Assembly: GCA_002342785.1 (NCBI GenBank)
Contig: DDQV01000122.1
Coordinates: forward strand, 23,619 to 87,618
Origin: Fusobacteriaceae bacterium UBA2433
GTDB taxonomy: Bacteria > Fusobacteriota > Fusobacteriia > Fusobacteriales > Fusobacteriaceae
Direction: 5' to 3'
DNA length: 64,000 nucleotides
Of the stretch, positions 59,493-64,000 are shown piece by piece (within the stretch, counting starts at the first letter, position 1; each line of letters opens with the position of its first letter). The notes under the pieces were generated by a model, which saw only the letters and a program-made list of their open reading frames with translations, searched no databases and had not been told where the DNA came from. The position numbers were made by a program, and so were the translations under genes.

Positions 59493-60119
59493 CTAACTTA
59501 ATCCTTTATATATATCTAACCATAGCTCGCTTTTTCTTTTTATTCTTTGGATCGCATTATCTACTGCCTTTATTTTTTCATCCATTTTTACTGCAATCTC
59601 TTTATATGGATATCCTTTTACCATATATCTAAAAACAGAAGTTTCTAATGGACTTAAATTTTCTTCCAAATAATCTTTTAATCCATTTATTTGCTCTTTA
59701 GAAAGGGCTAATTCTTCAGGATTATATGATTGATAAGATTTTAATCCCCTTAAATATTCTATCTCTCTATTAGTTTCCTTATTTTGATTTTCTATTCCAA
59801 CAGATGTATTTAATGCTCTATTCTTATTAGAATTGGCTTTTTTTATAGCTGTTATTATCTGTCTTTTCACACAAATCGTAGCAAAAGTTTTAAATGATGC
59901 TGCTTTATGAGTATCATATGCCCTAATAGCTTTTAATAATCCAATCATACCTTCTTGAATAAGATCATCTTTTTCAGCTCCTAGTAAAAAATAATTTCTA
60001 GCATTCATCATGACAAAAGTTTGAAAATTTTCTACAACCATACCTACAGCTTCTTCATTTCCATTTTTTGCTTCCTCTAATATTTTTTCAGTAACTTCAA
60101 ATTTCGCTTTTTTCCCCAA
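59493..60119 (-). CDS. sigH: Sigma-70 family factor, SigH-like
   Basis: A 208-residue alternative sigma factor of the SigH/Spo0H type. Region 2 is ENFQTFVMMNARNYFLLGAEKDDLIQEGMIGLLKAIRAYDTHKAASFKTFATICVKRQIITAIK by motif, shown here as LIQEGMIGLLKAIRAYD and FKTFATICVKRQI; region 4 is LSPLETSVFRYMVKGYPYKEIA. The start is TTG 60119, eight bases after GGGGG. In Bacillus the same order rlmB-sigH-rpmG-secE occurs, here with leuS inserted. Its regulon in non-sporulating diderms may concern competence or stress, which is inference. Confidence 0.88.
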   Translation of the reverse strand: MGKKAKFEVTEKILEEAKNGNEEAVGMVVENFQTFVMMNARNYFLLGAEKDDLIQEGMIGLLKAIRAYDTHKAASFKTFATICVKRQIITAIKKANSNKNRALNTSVGIENQNKETNREIEYLRGLKSYQSYNPEELALSKEQINGLKDYLEENLSPLETSVFRYMVKGYPYKEIAVKMDEKIKAVDNAIQRIKRKSELWLDIYKGLS

Positions 60120-60170
60120 AATTTTTACCCCCGTTAAAATCCTATTAAAAATAATTTTCTATTAAAATTA

Positions 60171-60875
60171 TTATCGATTCTTTGAGATTTCCGACAGTAG
60201 AATTCCACCTGCAACCGATACATTCAATGAATTTATTTTACCTTTCATAGGTATTTTTATTAAAATATCGCAATGTTCCCTTACTTTTTTTCTTATTCCA
60301 AACCCTTCACTACCTAAAACTAAAGCCACCTTATTAGGATATTTTTCTTCATAATAATATTTTTCAGTATTTCCTTCTGCACCATATATCCAAAAATCAT
60401 ACCTTTTTAATTGATCAATTGTTTCTGCTATATTTTTTACTTTTATAATATTCACATATTCTATAGCTCCTGTAGATGTCTTTACTACAGTTTCATTTAT
60501 CTTTACCGAATTTCTTTCTGGTATTATTATTCCTTTAATACCGAAAATTTCTGCACTTCTAATTAACGCACCAAAATTACGTGGATCTTGTACTCCATCT
60601 AAAATAAGTATAGTAGATTTTTCTTCCTTTACAGCACTTTCTAAAAACTCCTTAAAAGTTATATAATAATTGTAGTCACTTATATAAGCAACAACACCCT
60701 GAGAATTTTCAATTTTTTTCTTCCCATCTTTTACAATTATATTTTTTTTCTTGGCTTTAGTCTTTAGTTTCACAACTTGTTCAGGTCTTACTCCTACAAA
60801 TATTTCTATATATTCTATGTTTATATTAGATTCTATTGCTTCATTTACAGCATTAATTCCTATTATTTTTTCCAT
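60171..60875 (-). CDS. rlmB: 23S rRNA (guanosine 2'-O)-methyltransferase RlmB / TrmH family
   Basis: A 234-residue SPOUT methyltransferase with an N-terminal substrate-binding domain (INAVNEAIES, KKKNIIVKDGKKKIENSQGVVAY) and the knotted catalytic domain: motif 1 LDGVQDPRNFGALIRSAEIFG, motif 2 VALVLGSEGFGIRKKVREHCD, motif 3 IPMKGKINSLNVSVAGGILLSE. It likely methylates 23S rRNA G2251 or a related site. It starts two bases after murA and precedes sigH, as in Bacillus (yacO-sigH). Confidence 0.93.
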   Translation of the reverse strand: MEKIIGINAVNEAIESNINIEYIEIFVGVRPEQVVKLKTKAKKKNIIVKDGKKKIENSQGVVAYISDYNYYITFKEFLESAVKEEKSTILILDGVQDPRNFGALIRSAEIFGIKGIIIPERNSVKINETVVKTSTGAIEYVNIIKVKNIAETIDQLKRYDFWIYGAEGNTEKYYYEEKYPNKVALVLGSEGFGIRKKVREHCDILIKIPMKGKINSLNVSVAGGILLSEISKNR

Positions 60876-60877
60876 TT

Positions 60878-62146
60878 TTATATCTCCACCTTAATCCTTT
60901 CTATATTAGCACCTATTCCTTGTAATTTTTTTTCAATTTCTTCATATCCTCTATCTACATGATATATTCTAGTTACTATAGTTTCACCTTTAGCTTTTAA
61001 AGCTGCTATAATAAGTGCTGCTCCCGCTCTCAAATCACTAGCCATTACCTCAGTACTACTAAATTCTTTTACACCTTTTATTATAGATACATGGCTATCT
61101 ATATGAATATCTGCTCCCATTCTATTCAATTCAGGGACTTGCATAAATCTGTTTTCAAATATAGTTTCTTTTATCTCACTAGTTCCTGCCACCAACGCTA
61201 ATAAAGTCATAAATTGAGCTTGTAAATCTGTTGCAAATCCTGGATGAGGAGCAGTTTTAATCATTATTGATTTTAATTTTTCCATCTTAGCTTCTATTGT
61301 AACTAAATCTTTATCAAATTTTACTTTTACTCCCATCTCTTCAAGTTTTGCAACAAAACTTCCTAAATGTTCCTTAATAGCTCCTTTTACTTTAATTTTT
61401 CCATTAAATAAAACCGAAAGAATCATATAAGTTCCAGCCTCTATTCTATCTGGCATAATAGAATATTCTACTGGAGTCAATTTTTCTACGCCGACTATAG
61501 TTAATTTACCAGTCCCAATTCCTTCAATCTTAGCACCCATAGAAGTTAAGTAATTACATAGATCATCTATTTCAGGTTCTCTAGCTACATTTTCCAAAAT
61601 AGTCGTTCCTTCTGCTTTTACAGAAGCCATTATAATATTTTCTGTAGCTCCTACACTCGGAAAATCTAAAACAATATGACTACCAACTAATTTTTTAGCT
61701 TTAGCTTCTACATACCCATGAGTAATTTCAATTGTAGCTCCTAATCCCTCAAATCCTTTTAAATGTAAATCTACTGGTCTTGATCCAATGGCACAACCTC
61801 CTGGGAGAGATACTTTAGCATTCTTAGCGTGAGCTAACATGGGTCCCATCACTAGAAATGATGCTCTCATTTTTTTTACTAAATCATATTCAGCTTCTAA
61901 ATTAGTCAATCCATTATTTGTTATCTTATAACTATTTTTTCCTATTTTTTCAGTTTTTAATCCTAGACTTTCCAATAATTTCATTAAAGTCCCAATATCT
62001 CTTAAATTTGGTACATTATGTAAAATATGAACTCCTTTTTCTATTATTGTTGCTGTTATTATTGGAAGTGCTGCATTCTTTGCTCCACTTACTTCTAATA
62101 TTCCACTGAGTGTCTTTCCACCCTTTATTTTAAAAGCTCCTATCAT
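60878..62146 (-). CDS. murA: UDP-N-acetylglucosamine 1-carboxyvinyltransferase
   Basis: A 422-residue enzyme that adds enolpyruvate to UDP-GlcNAc, the first committed step of peptidoglycan synthesis. The opening [24 protein letters not shown], the catalytic loop [13 protein letters not shown] with its Cys near residue 118 (target of fosfomycin in this family), and [19 protein letters not shown] are all present. The length is standard. It follows the YueI-like gene by two bases. Confidence 0.97.
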   Translation of the reverse strand: MIGAFKIKGGKTLSGILEVSGAKNAALPIITATIIEKGVHILHNVPNLRDIGTLMKLLESLGLKTEKIGKNSYKITNNGLTNLEAEYDLVKKMRASFLVMGPMLAHAKNAKVSLPGGCAIGSRPVDLHLKGFEGLGATIEITHGYVEAKAKKLVGSHIVLDFPSVGATENIIMASVKAEGTTILENVAREPEIDDLCNYLTSMGAKIEGIGTGKLTIVGVEKLTPVEYSIMPDRIEAGTYMILSVLFNGKIKVKGAIKEHLGSFVAKLEEMGVKVKFDKDLVTIEAKMEKLKSIMIKTAPHPGFATDLQAQFMTLLALVAGTSEIKETIFENRFMQVPELNRMGADIHIDSHVSIIKGVKEFSSTEVMASDLRAGAALIIAALKAKGETIVTRIYHVDRGYEEIEKKLQGIGANIERIKVEI

Positions 62147-62148
62147 CT

Positions 62149-62733
62149 TTATTCATTTCCTCCTAGTTTTTTTCGATCTCTACATACCGGACATTTAGTT
62201 CCTAATAATTTATCTATAATATTAAGTCTTTTAAACTTATTTAAATAACTAGGTAATTTATCTTCAATTTTAAGATAACATTCATTACAAATACTTTTGT
62301 TTTGATTTTTAGAAAATTCAGAACCCAATCCTACATCTAAAAAATCTTGATCCATATCTTTTATAATCAATTCATCTTTTTCATTATCTAAAGCTTCACC
62401 TGATACTACTACCAGACCTATATCTCCTAGATATTCAAGACCATCAATCAATTCATATCGAAAATTTAATTTTTCTGCTTCTTTTATGTATGGTTTTAGA
62501 TGTTTCAGGCCTATGTCCCTTCTCAATTTTAAAAGTTTAGCACTATTATTTTTCATTGCTTTTATTACTTCTAGATAAATTTCATCTTCTATTATTTGAT
62601 CTTTTTTTAAAGCTAATATCACTCTTTCTCTATATTCACCTAAATAATATTTTTTTTCATTTTGAATATTGTATAACTGTTTCATTTTTTTCTCTTTCTC
62701 ATCTAATAAATCTAGGTCATTCATTTCTTTCAT
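62149..62733 (-). CDS. YueI-like (DUF1694) protein with C-terminal zinc-ribbon
   Basis: A 194-residue cytoplasmic protein. The middle (residues ~25-135) resembles the YueI/DUF1694 family, with [19 protein letters not shown], then [27 protein letters not shown] and [10 protein letters not shown]. The C-terminal part adds two Cys pairs (CNECYLK and CPVCRD) that look like a zinc ribbon, which the basic family lacks as far as I know. The function is unknown. Start is the second ATG, 62733, eight bases after AAAGGA. It heads the murA-rlmB-sigH unit. Confidence 0.7.
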   Translation of the reverse strand: MKEMNDLDLLDEKEKKMKQLYNIQNEKKYYLGEYRERVILALKKDQIIEDEIYLEVIKAMKNNSAKLLKLRRDIGLKHLKPYIKEAEKLNFRYELIDGLEYLGDIGLVVVSGEALDNEKDELIIKDMDQDFLDVGLGSEFSKNQNKSICNECYLKIEDKLPSYLNKFKRLNIIDKLLGTKCPVCRDRKKLGGNE

Positions 62734-62766
62734 AATTATCATCCTTTTTTTTTGATTTCAATAATA

Positions 62767-62794
62767 ATTATACCACATTAAGATCTTTTTTCAA
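62767..62794 (-). promoter_or_regulatory. Promoter of the YueI-like/murA/rlmB/sigH unit
   Basis: Minus-strand -35 TTGAAA (62789-62794), 16-base spacer, -10 TATAAT (62767-62772). The insertion sequence begins only 30 bases upstream, at 62825. Confidence 0.75.
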
Positions 62795-62824
62795 TCCTTC
62801 CCAACAAATTAGTTATTTTAATAA

Positions 62825-64000
62825 CTGATGTTTCGCGGTAGATTTTTTTCTAAAAAAGAAATATACTCTTAGTAACAATATTTAAGGGAGTAACTTCTAT
62901 GAATAAAAAATATTTGGAAACATATTCTAACTTTTTAATTGCTTCAACAAAATCTGCTCATTCTACAGATTTACAGAAAATTACAGATTCTGAATTTTCT
63001 AAAGATTCAGTTTATCGTTTTCTTAGTTCAGGTCAGTTTTGTGAAAAAAACTATTGGCTATCTATTAAAAAAACTCTTAGATCTGTTGAAGATTCTAATG
63101 CCTGTATTTCTTTTGATGACACTATTATCCACAAACCACATTCTCAAACGAATGAAGTTATTGAATATTACTGGGATCATACTATAAACAAGAGTGTCAA
63201 AGGTATCAATATTTTATCTTGCACATATCAAACTAAAGATATTTCTTTGCCGCTTAACTACAGAGTCATTAGGAAAAATAAAACTGTTACGGATGAAAAT
63301 GGCGAGAGTAAACGTAAAGCAGAGTTCACTAAGAATCAATCTATGAGAGCTATGCTTAAGACAGCAAAAGTCAACAAGATTAAATACCGATATGTTCTTG
63401 CGGATTCTTGGTATACAACTAATGAAAATTTGAAATATATCCATAAATATCTGAATAAATTGTTTGTTTGTGCGATAAAAACTAACAGAGTATTTAAATT
63501 TTTAGGCGAAGATTTCAAACAATTTAGAAAACTCAACAAAGGTAACTTTCAACCTGGTGAAGTTTACGAGATAGAACTTAAAGGGTGTCTTTTCCCTGTA
63601 TTTCTAACAAAGCAAGTCTTTAAAAATGAAGATGGAAAAGAAGCTTCACTATACTTAATTACCAATGATGAATTTCTAAACTATGATAGCACAATAAAAG
63701 TCTACAAAAAACGGTGGAATATTGAAGTTTACCATAAATCATTGAAACAAAATTGTTCAATGGGTAAAGCAACAGTAAGAACAGTTCAAACAATTATTGG
63801 GCATATATTTTGTTCAATATATTCATATGTAAAGTTAGAAAAATTAAAGATGAAAACACAGCTTAATCATTTTAAATTAAAGACAAAATATTATTTGTTA
63901 GGACTTAAAGAAACTTTTTTAAAATTGTCTGATTTAAAAACCGCATAATTTTTCATGGGATAAGTCCGTCTAAAATTAAATGGTTACCGCGAAACATCAG
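62825..64000 (+). mobile_element. IS4-type insertion sequence
   Basis: About 1176 bases bounded by 16-base perfect inverted repeats CTGATGTTTCGCGGTA (62825-62840 and, inverted, 63985-64000), with one intact transposase gene inside. The right end coincides with the window edge, so the target duplication cannot be checked. The left flank reads AGTTATTTTAATAACT, a short palindrome that overlaps the first two bases of the IS. Confidence 0.9.
62899..63948 (+). CDS. IS4/IS701-like DDE transposase
   Basis: A 349-residue transposase. The catalytic residues are visible as FDDT near residue 73, LADSWY near 169 and an Y-x2-R-x3-E-x6-K signature (YKKRWNIEVYHKSLK) near 268-282, which defines the IS4 superfamily. 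Reading frame and length look intact and AAGGGAG lies eight bases before the ATG, so the element is probably active or recently active. It is the only gene on the plus strand in this part of the window. Assignment between IS4 and IS701 is uncertain. Confidence 0.9.
   Translation: MNKKYLETYSNFLIASTKSAHSTDLQKITDSEFSKDSVYRFLSSGQFCEKNYWLSIKKTLRSVEDSNACISFDDTIIHKPHSQTNEVIEYYWDHTINKSVKGINILSCTYQTKDISLPLNYRVIRKNKTVTDENGESKRKAEFTKNQSMRAMLKTAKVNKIKYRYVLADSWYTTNENLKYIHKYLNKLFVCAIKTNRVFKFLGEDFKQFRKLNKGNFQPGEVYEIELKGCLFPVFLTKQVFKNEDGKEASLYLITNDEFLNYDSTIKVYKKRWNIEVYHKSLKQNCSMGKATVRTVQTIIGHIFCSIYSYVKLEKLKMKTQLNHFKLKTKYYLLGLKETFLKLSDLKTA

Noticed and set aside
63214..63539. Minus-strand open frames inside the insertion sequence
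   Set aside because: They lie antisense to an intact transposase, without a ribosome site or recognisable motifs.

Overview
The window is strongly AT-rich and almost every gene lies on the minus strand. It combines diderm traits (TolC, an RND pump, a SurA/PpiD-type foldase, periplasmic lipoproteins) with a gene order usually seen in Firmicutes (rlmB-sigH-rpmG-tRNA-Trp-secE-nusG-rplKAJL-rpoBC, and dnaG-rpoD) and a membrane pyrophosphatase. That mix fits Fusobacteriota, perhaps a Psychrilyobacter/Ilyobacter/Cetobacterium-like organism. The phylum is inferred from content and layout and was not tested by search.

Layout from left to right. Positions 1-17375 hold an accessory surface locus, read right to left: a small membrane-anchored coiled-coil protein, a 2845-residue secreted von Willebrand A (vWA) protein with three long N-terminal repeats, a second family member split by an in-frame TGA, then a type IV pilus/type II secretion ATPase and the start of its inner-membrane platform protein. 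Positions 17571-23505 carry rpsF-ssb-rpsR, enolase, a peptidyl-prolyl isomerase and an NtrC-like AAA+ regulator whose sigma-54 contact loop is not recognisable. Positions 23645-30197 are a TetR-controlled efflux operon (tetR-tolC-adaptor-RND-small PII-like protein) with a clear promoter and a 17-bp-arm palindromic operator. Then come a HAD phosphatase, the RNase P RNA, a membrane protein, a Nif3 protein and a divergent sigma-70 protein. Positions 34280-37759 look like a serine-catabolism island: serine dehydratase, a membrane permease of the PTS EIIC_2 type, and a divergent XRE-cupin regulator, with a repeated 15-bp motif between the last two. rpoD-dnaG, hppA and apbE-rpoZ-gmk follow. From 45058 to 56592 is the RNA polymerase/ribosomal protein cluster, including an L10 leader, tRNA-Trp and a short rpmG. 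leuS, sigH, rlmB, murA and a YueI-like gene close the chromosomal part, and an intact-looking IS4-type insertion sequence with 16-bp terminal inverted repeats fills 62825-64000.

Most of the window is conserved housekeeping. The least explained part is the giant vWA locus next to the pilus/secretion motor. It has two paralogues of the same architecture, one with an intact metal-binding MIDAS motif and three repeats, the other with one repeat, a substituted MIDAS and a single TGG-to-TGA change that leaves about 1490 downstream codons open. No CRISPR array or prophage was seen. Coding starts were chosen by Shine-Dalgarno position; several differ from the longest open frame.
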